Assembly (NCBI GenBank): GCA_007026445.1
Contig: VDMD01000158.1
Span: forward strand, 1-48,319
Reading direction: 5' to 3'
DNA: 48,319 nucleotides
Origin: Schizophyllum amplum
Lineage: Eukaryota; Basidiomycota; Agaricomycetes; Agaricales; Schizophyllaceae
Below, in pieces: positions 8,294 through 18,496 of the stretch. Made by a program: the position numbers and the translations under genes. The notes under the pieces are model-generated. The model ran no database searches, had not been told where the DNA came from, and worked only from the letters and a program-made list of their open reading frames with translations. Numbering within the stretch: the stretch's first letter is position 1; each line of letters opens with the position of its first letter.

Positions 8294-11090
8294 TTATGAG
8301 TAACTCATCCTTTACGCGGCACCTGGCCCTGGATTTTCGCACCACCATTCGTTTCGTCTGCAACCAATCATCATTACGTGATGTCGTGCCTGGCACATTT
8401 ACTACCTGGCGTATTTCCACCGCAAATACTTGCCTAATGCGTAACTGTCTCTTCCAGTATGTACATTACACTTGTACTGTACATCCATGAGGGAATTTGC
8501 TGTACAACTGCCCGTGTTCGCTATGGACACAGGCAGGATCGTCGCAACCATTGGTCACGCTTGTCCGTGTCACATCGGACATTCCAGCTAGGCGGGACAC
8601 ACGTGATGTCACAAATAAGTATATACTCGTCTTATAGCCCTTGAACTTCTCAAACCACCAGTATCACAGCCTGTCTACCCTCCAGAGGGGGTCCAAAGCA
8701 AACTACATCCACTGGGAGGATAAACGGTATAGACGGATTGAGCCTCAAGCCTAAGTATCTCACAAAATTGCCTAATTGGAACATATTGTAAGAAGTGACA
8801 TTATTCCCTTATATGGAATAAATCGTCTGCTCGGCGCTATCAGGCATCTTTTCAGTGCTGCCACTGAACTGACAACAAAGGAGTATATTGATGTACATTG
8901 GTGTGATACTGGATAAGATATATAGGAAGGTAGTAGGCTGAGTGTATAAAATGATGCGATAACAGTGAGTGGCAAATGTTGCTGGTTCAAACGCACCGTG
9001 TCATGGACGAGGGCGTACGTGATGGGTGGGGGGAAAAGTCAAGGGGAAATCCTCTTGCTAGGGAAGCACGTCGTGCAGCAGCAATACACGCTTTCGCGAT
9101 CTCGGCAGGTGCGGCGATGGGTCGAGCACCGATCTCGAGCCCGAGGCGCCCGAGGCGCCCGTCCTCACGCCCTCCGCGGCAGTGGGAATGCCAGCAGAGC
9201 GGCGGCGTGCAGAACGCATACGGCTACTGCAAGCTCTTCGGCGACGCGCGGGAGGCCGGCCTGTAGCGCTCGCAGGATGGAGCATGACGTTTGAGAACGC
9301 CATGCGCGATCGCTGAAAGGCCTGGACGAGGAGGGGCACGGCGCGCATCGTGGGGCATGCAGTGGGTGAGAGCGGCGGCGAGGGACGCTGCGGGTGGAGT
9401 GAGGGTAAGGCGGATGCACAGCGCCTTCGCGGAAGGGGCGGCGTGAAAACCGGAGGACGGCTGCCAGGCTGCGTTGCGCAGCATGCAGGCCGCCGCGCGC
9501 GCGCTCGCAACACCTCGGAGGGCTCCTCCACGTTGTCCCCTACCTCACTGTGGGCAAAGGTGGTAGAGGCCGCGGTGGGGGAGCTCTCTGAGGCGGCGCG
9601 AGTGCGCGCGCGGTCGCCTCAGGTCTACACGGCGATAAAAAAGACTTTTTGAGTAGAATTTACGCGTTCTGTGTATAGCAAACGCACCTCGGGGCCCCTG
9701 TTGCCCGATCCCTGCGGATTTCATGCCTACGGCGCGTGTTGCGGCGACCGCGCGGCGGCGAGATGGTCGTTGAGGATGACGAGCGTGGGTGACTGTCACG
9801 TCACGAACGCGTCCAGATGCGCGCGTTTGGCGGCGCGCAATGGCAACGACGACCTCTCGCGGCCGCTTTTTGGACTTAAGAGGATGGGTAGTCTGAGCAC
9901 ATCCGTAAGCTTGTTTATAATAGTGGGAGGCTAGAGCAGGAGACTTGGCTACAATAAGCTACAGTAGTTTCTGAGTAGGAACAAAAGGCTCTGCAGGAAA
10001 GAAGCTCAGAGATCACGCTTTCCAACCGCTTGAATTACCGCAAATTTTCACAGAAGCTACCTACACATCCCCCCTTGGCAACGTCCAAGGCCGAATTCTG
10101 ATTTATGCCCGTTGTCGCGTTCGCGAGGCCATTCAACGAGGCGCGGCACCCCGGTCCGAAGCGCCGGCGGTCCAAAGCAGCTCTTTCAAAAGTAATCGTT
10201 TTTCTCCACCACCACCACCATCATTGCACACATCGCCGCTTCTACAACGCACACCCTCCCTCCCTCTATCTTAGAAATGAACTATATTATTGTTTCCGCC
10301 CCCTCAAGGCACACTTTAGGCCGATCGTGCCCCACAATGGGCCATGAGCGTAGCAAGACACCGAGCAAGAGGTTGGCAAGAGGGTCCACACGCGGGCGCA
10401 ATACCGGTGCGTAGGCTATGTCCTGTACCTATAATGTTACTGATAAATACTCTAGCCACATGTTAAAGGGGGCGAGGACACGTAGATTGCCCCGACAACG
10501 CAGCGGCCCGGCGGCGGCGCCTTCGCCCCGCTGCATTTCCTTTGACTACCAAGCCCTCATCCATGCGCGCAGCACGGCCGGGATCCTGATTGCACCACGT
10601 TTCAATCCCCTACGATGCGCTGGCCCGCGCGCTGACGTCTGTGGTACTGCCCACCCTCGACATGCCCCATCTCCCCTCCCCTGCCTTCCCCTACCCTCTC
10701 GTCCTCGCACTTCAAGCGCCTATCAGGTATCATTTGCCCTAGGGATTCCCGTGACTGCGTCTGCGCCTTCGCTGCAGCATTTCCTGCATCTGCGCCAGCG
10801 CGGGGGTGCGGAGCTGGCTACACACCCGGCCGCCGCCAATTTTCTCGTACTCGGTGTGTACCCACGCGCGCAACCTCGGTGGTGCGTACACCCTCCTCCA
10901 GGGCGATGAAATACAGTCCCAGACAGAGACGCTTCACAGCCGGTTGCGCCACCACTGCCTCCCCGATCGCACTCTTGCGCCGCTGCCTCGTGCGCACAGG
11001 CCCATCTACACAATCCACCGCCCCTCAATACCCCCACTTCAGAAAGCGCCACAGGTTCTTCACTAGATGGAGAATACATACGGTGAGCTG

Positions 11091-11560
11091 ACGATGTCTA
11101 CTACTACATTGACCTCGGTGCTGACGTTGTATGTAGGTTCCCGACGCACGCTTCAATCTCGTCATACCCTTGCTCGCTGCCATGATCAGCACCTTCACTG
11201 ACTTGTTGTATTCATGCTCTCGACTACTCACACTTCATGTATGACTCGATGCCGATGCAGTGTTCTCCGATTGTGGGCTTCAGTCATATATCAGCAACTC
11301 AACTAGGAAGACAAGTACGTACGGTGATCCTAGCTGGATGACTACGACGCTGACGATGTTCGCAGAAGACAAACCCCGCAGCTCCCAGCCTAGCCCTTGT
11401 TGTCACCGCGGCCGCCACCCCTGCCCCGCTCTATGTTATTTGGTGTTCACACGGGGTGCGTTGACAATGTTGATGGTACATTGAACTCGGTGTTGACCTT
11501 GTGTTTATCAGGTCTTCATCGCAGTCTTAGATCCCGCCGTCCTCTTGCTTGCCATCCACG
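11091..11560 (+). repeat. Imperfect exon-like triplication inside the insertion
   Basis: Three blocks start with a gctgacg/gttgacc word, an acceptor-like TATGTAG, TTCGCAG or TATCAG, and then a short hydrophobic coding-like stretch (for example VPDARFNLVIPLLAAM and VFIAVLDPAVLLLAIHD). They resemble the exon-intron duplications elsewhere in the unit. Low similarity; a gene identity cannot be given. Confidence 0.35.
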
Positions 11561-12241
11561 ATTTGAGCCTCGACGTGTAGACGCCGTTGGGTATGACGGT
11601 CCAAGCCCGTTGGAGGCCACTCCAAACGGCGCCGGCAATCGCAGACGTCAAAGTTATTCGATTACACCACCACCATTGTCGATGCCGTCTTCGTTGACCT
11701 TGCCTCCACCATGACGTCCTCAGCGGCTACGCTCAGTAACGCTCTGAGATTGTCTTTGTCAACGCACCATTTTGCTCGCGGGAAATTTGGCGCGACCACA
11801 GACGTGTCTCACCGTCATTACCGCAATCACCATTGCAAGTAAACGCGGATGCGTGCTGAGTGCACGTTGCATGGGTGACGTTCAGGTGTGTTGTTACCTT
11901 CAAGTTCTCCTGCAGCGACCCTGCACTGACATTCGCTCCAGGACTTGTCGGAGACGTGCATGCCGAGTCGGACTTCGACAGGCAGAGCTTGTATTGGAGG
12001 GCTGAGGCGTTGTGCTCCTCCTCCTTGCCCTGATTGTCTGTAGCCACTCGTAGCCTTCGCTTTCAGTGATAAACACTGCCAGTACTAACTCCCTTAGATA
12101 TGTAGCCCGTGTAAGTAGTAAATAGAGCGAGTTTCTATGATAAAAACAACCCGGGCGGCAGGCCCTTGACATCAATGAGTGAGAAGGAGAGCTGGTATGT
12201 ACAGTGACAGTATGAGTGACCTTGAGAGGTAAATTGGCCAA

Positions 12242-12306
12242 GGCCATCGCAGCGACGAGAGCGCTGGCCGCGCGTTAGCGCGGCCAGCGCTGGCGTAGCG
12301 ATGGCC
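12242..12306. repeat. Large two-tier hairpin near the right end of the insertion
   Basis: Inner stem of 14 perfect base pairs (12260-12273 with 12278-12291, loop GTTA) inside an outer 9-bp stem GGCCATCGC/GCGATGGCC (12242-12250 with 12298-12306). Almost entirely G and C. It lies about 80 bp inside the right inverted repeat. Confidence 0.85.
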
Positions 12307-12385
12307 GCGGCCGCTCCTTGAGTAAGCTGGGGCCTCGTTGCAAGCGCAACAATCCTATAATCTTGACAAATAGGAACAGACCATT

Positions 12386-12399
12386 ATTCCTAACTCACC
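12386..12399 (-). repeat. Right terminal inverted repeat of the unit A insertion
   Basis: Reads GGTGAGTTAGGAAT on the minus strand. A looser similar word (TTGTGGTTAG) lies nearer the junction at about 12424-12434. Confidence 0.6.
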
Positions 12400-12800
12400 T
12401 CATGCCACGCGAAGTCCGTTGGCCCTCTAACCACAAGTGCTGTCAGCCATGGGATTGAACGAGTTTCATGGCGCTTTCGATGCCTTTGTCGAGTACATGT
12501 GAACTCGAGAACGTCGGTGAAGTCTGGCAGCGCATTTATGGCGCTTTTCAGGCTGTGCAATGACGCACTGTGAGTCGGCGCTTTCACGACTCTCAGGCCA
12601 CCCATGCGATGTGATGAGGCAGGGTGGCGAGACATCCGTGGACTTGTGGTTTTGAGCGTTTTGACCTGATGAAGCCTGGTCTCGGTGGTCGTTTGTGTAG
12701 TTCTAGCTCGTGAATTGACTTGTATTCTTACTCGTAGCCTGTCCTTGAACTTGAATACATTGTGCAAACACCGTTGTTCAAAGACAAACTCGATGCACAA
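12390..12800 (-). CDS. Candidate ORF, 136 codons, C-terminus supplied by the insertion (unit A)
   Basis: The frame contains SAINALPDFTDVLEFTCTRQ; units B and C have the related VAINVLPDFNDVLKFIANRP in an ORF (23462-23689 and 34534-34761) with different ends. In A the last residues run into the insertion and stop in its inverted repeat. Mixed synonymous and non-synonymous changes; no domain recognised. Confidence 0.25.
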   Translation of the reverse strand: MCIEFVFEQRCLHNVFKFKDRLRVRIQVNSRARTTQTTTETRLHQVKTLKTTSPRMSRHPASSHRMGGLRVVKAPTHSASLHSLKSAINALPDFTDVLEFTCTRQRHRKRHETRSIPWLTALVVRGPTDFAWHEVS

Positions 12801-12838
12801 TAGAGCTGTCTGAACCAGGGTTCAGCAGGCTGTAAAAT

Positions 12839-12918
12839 TGATCGGGATTTATTACAGGGATGAGGTGATTGCGGCGGTAGTCAGTGCGACGGTCGAGCGC
12901 AAAATGATCGGGATTTAT
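12839..12918 (-). repeat. 66-bp spaced direct repeat with AATAAA words (unit A)
   Basis: tgatcgggatttat at 12839-12852 and 12905-12918. On the minus strand each reads AATAAATCCCGATCA, so each copy carries a canonical AATAAA; the upper one overlaps the stop codon of the small ORF at 12915-13082. In unit B (23850-23863 and 23916-23929) spacing is also 66, though the upper copy reads TTATAAATCCC. These could be poly(A) signals or TATA-like boxes. Confidence 0.5.
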
Positions 12919-13082
12919 TCTAGGGGGCGTCTGCGCAGAAAGTCTGGCGGAGATAAAATAAATTTCGAGTGCACGAGGAGGCGACCGGCGGTAGGAGAGT
13001 TCAGGGAGCTGGCCAAAAGTGGCGAGAGAGAGGATTGCAAGAGAGGGAGGAGGGTGGCCAGCTCAAGGGAAAGACAAGGCAT
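12915..13082 (-). CDS. Hypothetical small protein, 55 codons (unit A)
   Basis: ATG at 13082, TAA at 12915-12917; begins MPCLSLELATLLPLLQSSLS. Start, stop and frame are kept in all four units, and B and C differ in length by exactly 12 nt. Compared with B there are about five synonymous and seven non-synonymous codon changes, a better ratio than elsewhere in the spacer. A TATAGAAA word lies about 70 nt upstream (minus strand, 13151-13158) and an AATAAA overlaps the stop. Leucine-rich, possibly a membrane or signal-like N-terminus. No family recognised. Confidence 0.4.
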   Translation of the reverse strand: MPCLSLELATLLPLLQSSLSPLLASSLNSPTAGRLLVHSKFILSPPDFLRRRPLE

Positions 13083-13174
13083 GATATGTCAAGGAATTGA
13101 AGGTGCTGGCCAAAGACGATGGCAATCGCTGGTGCCGATGGGTCCAAGTATTTCTATACCTTACCCGGATATAT

Positions 13175-13329
13175 CTAGTCACGGAGCGTGATATCGGCGG
13201 CTGGATCTGGGAGTTGAGGAGCTAATAGCATAGGCAGGGAGGCAGCGAGAGGGCTGGAAAAGAGCAAGGCAGGCTTGTATTGGGCAGCAGATGCCAGTCC
13301 GGCAAGTCCGAAGACCGTAGCTGCAGCGG
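13175..13329 (-). CDS. Candidate terminal exon ending ITLRD, divergent from GPHR (unit A)
   Basis: The 155-nt exon reads AATVFGLAGLASAAQYKPAL, then PMLLAPQLPDPAADITLRD and TAG (13175-13177). In B (24205-24359) and C (35277-35431) it has the same length and stop, with AATPFGLTGSYTTAQYKPAL; many changes fall at third positions (CTT/CTC, GGA/GGG, GCC/GCT). A plausible intron (donor GTTTGG at about 13387, acceptor CTCGCCAG at 13330) joins it to an upstream exon; an unspliced reading is also open. Unit D (from 46348) has one-base losses that break it. Start not resolved; no family recognised. Confidence 0.4.
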
Positions 13330-13348
13330 CTGGCGAGTTGTATACACA

Positions 13349-13497
13349 TATAAAGGGCGTTAAGTTTGCAGCTCTCTCTTCCCAAACAGGAGTGTAAGCA
13401 GCGCCGATAGCAGTAGTCGAACCGTGATCTCGTCACGTCACTCGTCGCAACGGGCCCTGTCGCCACATCGCCGCCCTGCCGCCGCGGGGGATTTATA
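13349..13497. promoter_or_regulatory. Opposed TATA boxes upstream of GPHR (unit A)
   Basis: TATAAAG on the plus strand at 13349-13355, about 320 bp before the GPHR start, and TATAAAT on the minus strand at 13491-13497, pointing at the ITLRD exon. Equivalents: 24379-24385 and 24522-24528 (B), 35451-35457 and 35594-35600 (C), 46520-46526 and 46662-46668 (D). Minus-strand use fits best; whether the plus-strand box serves GPHR is a guess. Confidence 0.4.
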
Positions 13498-13676
13498 GCG
13501 GGGCGACCTGTCGCATAGTAAGTAGGCGGAGCAGGCGTCCTTGGCCGTGGCTGTGCGACGTCGCTGCGTCTTGTCCACAACGCTCATGTTCGTCTCGCTT
13601 CAGGCGGTCTAACCCAGCCGACGGTCCCTCATATCAGTGGGCACCTCCCCCTTTCGCTCCCGCTTCACAGCCCACA

Positions 13677-15450
13677 ATGTCTGCCAGCGCTGTGCTTGAG
13701 CATGTTGTGATCCTCTGCATCCGGTACGCGGCATTCGCCTCACTCAAGAGCTCACGCTGACCCTCTGCAGAGGGGGGTTCTTCCTCGGCTGCCGCAGATA
13801 CCTAATCCATAGTTTATACGCAGATCTCCAGGACCTCTCCCTCCCCGAGACAGCCTCGATCGAGCTGGAAACGCTGCCCATGCCATCCGGCGCCTCGGCG
13901 CAACCGACGCGCTCTACCCTGCACTCGACGATCTCGCGCGTCGTATTCGCGTCTTGCTTCACCGAGACGTGCATGATGTTCTTCTTGCTCCTATGCCAGG
14001 GCTTGAGCATGTTTCAGCCCAGGTGTGTTTATGTGTGCACACGCAGTCGTTGACCCCGCTCATCACCCGCTCCTCAGCGTACGCCTCGTGCAGTGGAAGA
14101 TCTCCCTTGCGCTTCTCCTCGTCAACATCATCTTGACAATTCCCTCCTCCATCAGCCTCGTCCTCTCTGTCGGCGCCAGCGCTCGCGACGCGTCCCCCTC
14201 GCGCGTCTGCAGCCCCGCGGCTGCTCCTCAACCTCATCCCCGTCGTCCTCTACCTCTCCGCCCTCTCCTACATCCCCCTCCCCGGCGCACTGGCTCCCAC
14301 CGGCTTCGTTGCGGGCGTCCTCGCGCGCCTTGTCGTGCTGGGCACGACCATCCTCGGGCTCCTATCGGGCTTTGGTGCGATCAGCAGCGCGTGGCCATAC
14401 CTGCCATTCGTCAACCGTGCAAAGAGCCTGCCGACGGAGCAGGACCTGCGGGCCGCCGAGCATAGCTTGGACCGCATCCGCGCAGATCTGGCCACGCTGA
14501 ACGGCGAGCTGACCCGCACCTCTGCGTCTTCGACGGACGGGTCGTGGATCTCGCGCGTCGCGACGAGCTTCCGGGGAGGTGACAGCAGTGCGTGTCATCT
14601 ACACCCACAGTTCAATACTAACAAGTCTTCCAGGAGCTCAAGAAATGAAAGGCCTCCGTGCCCTCGAGGCCGAAATGAGCCGCAATCTCGACGATCTGAC
14701 GCGGCGGTATCAAGAGCACACGTACCGACGGACCTTCCGTGGGCGCGTCGTCGCGGTTGTCGGGCGCCTATTCGCGGTCTACTGCGTCGTGCGCATCGTC
14801 AGCGTGAGTGTTATGCCCCGCACGTGCGAAACCTACTCACACGCCGCCAGTCCGCTCTCCACCTCCTGTTCCCTAGCAACGCCGGCTACAACACAACCAC
14901 GTCCGACTTGCTCACCGACCTCCTCGCGTATTCCTTGTCTATTGTGTCCCGGGAGGAAGTGGTAGGGCGGGACGACGTCGCGTTGATATCGAGGCAGATC
15001 AGCCTAGGGCTGGTCGGCGTTATCATATTGATGAGCTTGAGGCTTGTGCTGAGGGGGGTAACAAGGGTGCGTGCTAGCCGTCCCGCCTGCCGCGCCTTAC
15101 ACCGACCCTCTTTGCAGGCTCTCCAGGTAACTAGCCGCAACCTCGGAGCGTCGCTGATGTTGCTGGTGCTCGCGGAGCTCATCGTGAGTCTGCCACGTTC
15201 GCTCCTCAACCTGACTCACCTCGCATCTCTGCAGGGCATCTACCTTCTCTCCACCATCGTGCAGCTGCGTACGTCTTTCCCGCCCGAGAAGACAGACACG
15301 GATGGCAACGCTCACGACAACAACCTCTTCTCTACGATCCCCGCGTACGAGGTGTTTGGCCCGCTGTTCGACTGTGCGTTTCTGGCGGCGACGGTGGTGT
15401 CGGTGTTCGTTAGGTGGACGGCGGATCGGGTAGATGGGATGGGGAGGTAG
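13677..15450 (+). pseudogene. GPHR: GPHR family gene, copy 2, one-base frameshift in exon 3
   Basis: Seven exons match the intact copies: 13677-13723, 13771-14022, 14078-14587, 14634-14803, 14851-15066, 15118-15183 and 15235-15450. All splice sites are in place. Exon 3 is one base longer than in copies 3 and 4 because a run of three C has become four (14213-14216), which throws the frame off before the conserved LLSGFGA region. The rest of the gene is open in the original frame. Exon 2 is 27 nt shorter than in copies 3/4, an in-frame loss of nine residues in a hydrophilic linker. Exon 7 has a single KTDTDGN unit. Without the extra C the product would be 491 residues. The defect may be a genuine mutation or a homopolymer error in the assembly, so 'pseudogene' is provisional. 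Confidence 0.8.
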
Positions 15451-15939
15451 GGGCTGTCGAAGGGGGCGACGGAAGGAGGTGGTCGAGGGAGGGGTGACAG
15501 AGAGGGGAGGAGGGGGAGGGAGGAGGGCAACGAAAGGGGGGATTACGGAGGAGGAGGAGGGAGGAGGGGCGACGAAAGGGGGGAGGGGGGCGACACAGAG
15601 CGGGGAGGGGGGCGACACAGAGCGGGGGAGGGGGGCGACGAAGGGAGGAGAACGGAGGGGGAGGCGATGAGGGAGGGCGACGGCGAGGGAGGGGGAGGGA
15701 TGAATGGGGGAGGGCGACGAAAAAGGGGAGGGGGGAATGAAGGGGGGATGACGGAGGGGGAGGGGGTCGACGGAGGGGGAGGGCGATGAGGAAGGGCGAT
15801 GGCGACGGCGAGGGAGGGGGTGACAGAGGGGGGAGGGCGACGAAAAAGGGGGAGAAAGGAATGAAGGGGGGGTGACGGAGGGGAAGGAATGAGGCAGGAC
15901 GACGGCGAGGGGGGAGGGAGCGCGAGGGGGAGGGGCGGA
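15451..15939 (+). repeat. G-rich purine tract after GPHR copy 2 (unit B)
   Basis: Same position and composition as in unit A, with different copy numbers of the gggggcgacacagagcg pieces. A second purine stretch lies at about 16023-16130. Confidence 0.9.
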
Positions 15940-16251
15940 CCCCCACCCTCCTCGCTTCCCTCTCCCTGTTCCATTAGCATGCGGCATGCACACGAGGTGG
16001 AGGACGGCGACCATGGCTGAGCAGACGGCGGGAGGATGAGGAGGGATGAGGGATGAGGAGGAGGGAGGAGGAGGAGGGAGAAGGGGGGAGGAGGGGGCAG
16101 GGGAGAAGGAAGGGCGAGGACGATAAGAGAGGGTGCTCGACGCACTTCTCATCTCGCTCTCATGTCCTCTCGTTGTCGCGCGCCTCCCTCCCCACCTTCC
16201 CTGACGGCCTACTTGTCGCTTTTGAGGCACGGCGAGTGGTGCCGACGCTTC

Positions 16252-16314
16252 GTAGTCTACGTCGTGTAGGCTGTAGTCTACGTCGTGTAGGCTGTAGTCT
16301 ACGTAGTGTACTCG
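16252..16314 (+). repeat. 21-bp tandem repeat, three copies (unit B)
   Basis: Same 21-bp word as at 1128 with two perfect copies and a third imperfect copy, i.e. one more recognisable copy than unit A. Confidence 0.88.
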
Positions 16315-18496
16315 TTGCAAGTAGATAACTCTAATATGATGTTGATTTCTGCAAACTAGGTGTGAACGCGAGAGGGGGAGAAGGGGCGAGCGAGCGGGGG
16401 AGTGTGAAAGAAGTGAAAGGAGTGAGAAAGGAGTGAAAGGAGTGGAGAGTCGTGAAAGGAGTGACGGAACGTGCAATCTTGCACGAGTGAGGACTGGAGA
16501 AGTGGACGAGTAGGGGAAAGCACGACGAACAACAACAAAGGCAACGACACGATGAGTGGAGCGAGACGGGGGGCAGGCGTTCACTCAAAGGAGTGACGGA
16601 ACTTGCAATCTTGAGACTGCGAAAGAACGTCGGTGAGAGAGGGATGGCATAGGACAGCGAGCGCGTACTCGCACTGCGCTCACTCATTCAGCGACATGGC
16701 GAGACGTGACTTAGTTGCGACGATGTGGCGTGCTCAGCGAGAGCACTCGGGGACGCATTTGGGGGCAAATCATTTATATTCGTTATCTACGACGTACAAT
16801 ACTATATACCCAAGCCAAAATCCTTCCCTCCGACGTGGGGGCGTGAGCGCGCAGTCAACGCGGCCCCGCTCACTTGATTCCGAGACCGACGTCGTCGACA
16901 TCGCCGGGTGGGCCAACAGCACAAGTGAGACACGCCTGTGCTCGTTCTTGAACAGCTTCTTGATGTGTGCGCGCGTCGCCCGAGGACGTCCCCGCGAAGT
17001 CGGGACAGGTGGGGCATCCGCGAGCAGTTGTTCACTCAGCGAACGCGGGTTGAAGGGTCTGCAAAACCAGAAAGTTAGCGAGCTTCCCAAAGTGGCGAGA
17101 ATAGAAAGCGCCCAAATGGGATCACGACAGAGAACTGCAGAGCGTCAATGAGGTGGGTCAGAGTCCATATGTAAGGATAAGTAAGTGAGTAAACGGGGGG
17201 CAGGGAAATAGAAGCCACAGTCGTGGTATCCATTGACTTGAAAAGCCGCCGAGATGAGAAGATTAATCGAGGGTCAGCGGGCGAGTGGATCATACAGGAG
17301 GAAGTTAATCTGAGTGGCCAGGGTAACATGTAGAAGAAACGGATGGGGTGAAGCGACAAAGGCGGAGGTGAGATATGATAATTTTCGAAAAAGCGCCGAC
17401 CTTACCGTAGCTGTAGGCAAAAAGTGAGTGATCCAGGGGGTATATCGAATATTCCTGGCGGTTTATTAGCACGCATTTGATGATCTAGTACTCACTTACA
17501 AGCAGCGAGACCGCTAGATCAACCCGCGTTGGGATCATCCTGATGCTGTAACACAGACGATTAGTGCGAACCGGGCTGCGAATCGCACTCCCGCCGATGG
17601 TCCGTCATAGATCCCCGCCTTGACGAGGCAGATGTCCCGGCGACGCAGCCCGCTGCGTCAACTCTGCGAGCTGCATTAGCAAGAACACAGACGTGTAAAC
17701 AGCAAACTCACAAGAATTACGACAAATAAAGTGCGCGGCGGCGCTGCGCGCCGCCCGCCGCGCCCCAGACTCGTTCCCTCACCTCCCAAAGCAGTCGCGT
17801 AGGTCCCCGAGAATTCCCGCGCGACTATTTTGACGTCTGGCTTCATTTTGCATTGATTTTGTCGGGCAGACCCTCGCCAGAAACGCCCCCGCTTGGACCG
17901 GCATATGGGGGTATCGGGGTGCCGGGACAACGGCCAGAGCCAGTCGCCAAGGAGACGGAGGGCGAAGAGGTCGGCGGCGGGGGGTGGACGAGGTTGTGGG
18001 TGCATGTGTACGACATGATCCACTACCATAGAGTCAGTACGTGCCTTACAGTCTTGAGGGATACTCACCTCTATGGAAACGACGACGTCAGCGTCATTTT
18101 TCGAGCTGGCTGGCGGCCAACGCGGGCGCGCACGTCACTCGCAAGTTGAACTTCGGAGGTCACGACCTGAGCACGTGACTCAGTGTTGAACTTGAGGGAG
18201 TTCGCGAAGAGCCGTGAGTCACTGCCCAGCACACCAGCGTCAGTCATGCTACGCCCACAAGAGCAAACACATGCACTCACGGGCGTGCACGGCCCCAGAC
18301 CTGCACGGGAAGTTGTGGGTGCATGTGTATACGACGTGGCGCAGATGAGGGGGGATTCGTTGTTGGTGGCTTGCGCAGCGCCGCGTGTCGTGATCGTCTA
18401 CGCGAAGGCGTCAGTCCGCTTCAACGCGCAAAGGCGCAGGCACGCACCGCAGTGAGCAAGGCACGATGACGACGACATTCGTCGCCGGTCACAGCA

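Larger units (their letters stand above)
8278..12438. mobile_element. Insertion of about 4.2 kb found only in unit A, with 14-bp terminal inverted repeats
   Basis: Comparison with B, C and D places the extra DNA between tctgct (ending 8277) and gctgt (about 12439). GGTGAGTTAGGAAT at 8280-8293 is matched perfectly in inverse at 12386-12399, with 39 further bases before the right junction. A TGCT flanks each side and might be a short target duplication, but this is weak. Inside I find no transposase. There are exon/intron-like pieces: an open segment before a GTATCA donor at about 10732 (LARALTSVVLPTLDMPH), the exon after its acceptor at about 10782 (HARNLGGAYTLLQ), and three related blocks at about 11090-11560. 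The stretch 8450-8960 is AT-richer, with TATA-like words and no gene. A non-autonomous or worn-out DNA transposon is the best guess. The converse, a deletion shared by the other units, is possible. Confidence 0.55.
354..15450 (+). repeat. Tandem unit A (diverged, 15.1 kb, carries the extra block)
   Basis: Every landmark of the other units occurs here in the same order and orientation, with scattered substitutions and small indels. The extra length is explained mainly by the block at 8278-12438, which B, C and D lack. GPHR lies at its right end. Confidence 0.9.

Noticed and set aside
8450..8700. Possible solo LTR (TATA-like words, AT-richer segment within the insertion)
   Set aside because: No matching second LTR, no clear TG..CA ends with target duplication, and no primer-binding site or polyprotein.
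8772..8996. Possible transposase fragment in the insertion (plus-strand LFSAATELTTKE-like words)
   Set aside because: The similarity is a few residues only, and there is no catalytic motif or longer frame to support it.
12242..12306. Helitron 3' end (hairpin near an element end)
   Set aside because: No CTRR end at the expected short distance and no TC at the other end; the inverted repeats argue against a Helitron.
13175..13477. 95-codon minus-strand frame through SRFDYCYRRCLHSCLGRESC
   Set aside because: It starts at GTG, runs through the likely intron and ends in a different frame from the one with conserved third-position changes.
14025..14465. Arginine/proline-rich ORF overlapping GPHR copy 2
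   Set aside because: It is GPHR exon 3 read through the extra C into the wrong frame.
15097..16584. Long minus-strand proline/serine-rich ORF (495 codons; similar ones at 432-1442, 26395-27660 and 37231-38739)
   Set aside because: It is the antisense of the GPHR 3' end and the G-rich purine tract. Length and composition follow from the low-complexity DNA, and the frame changes with each indel in the tract.
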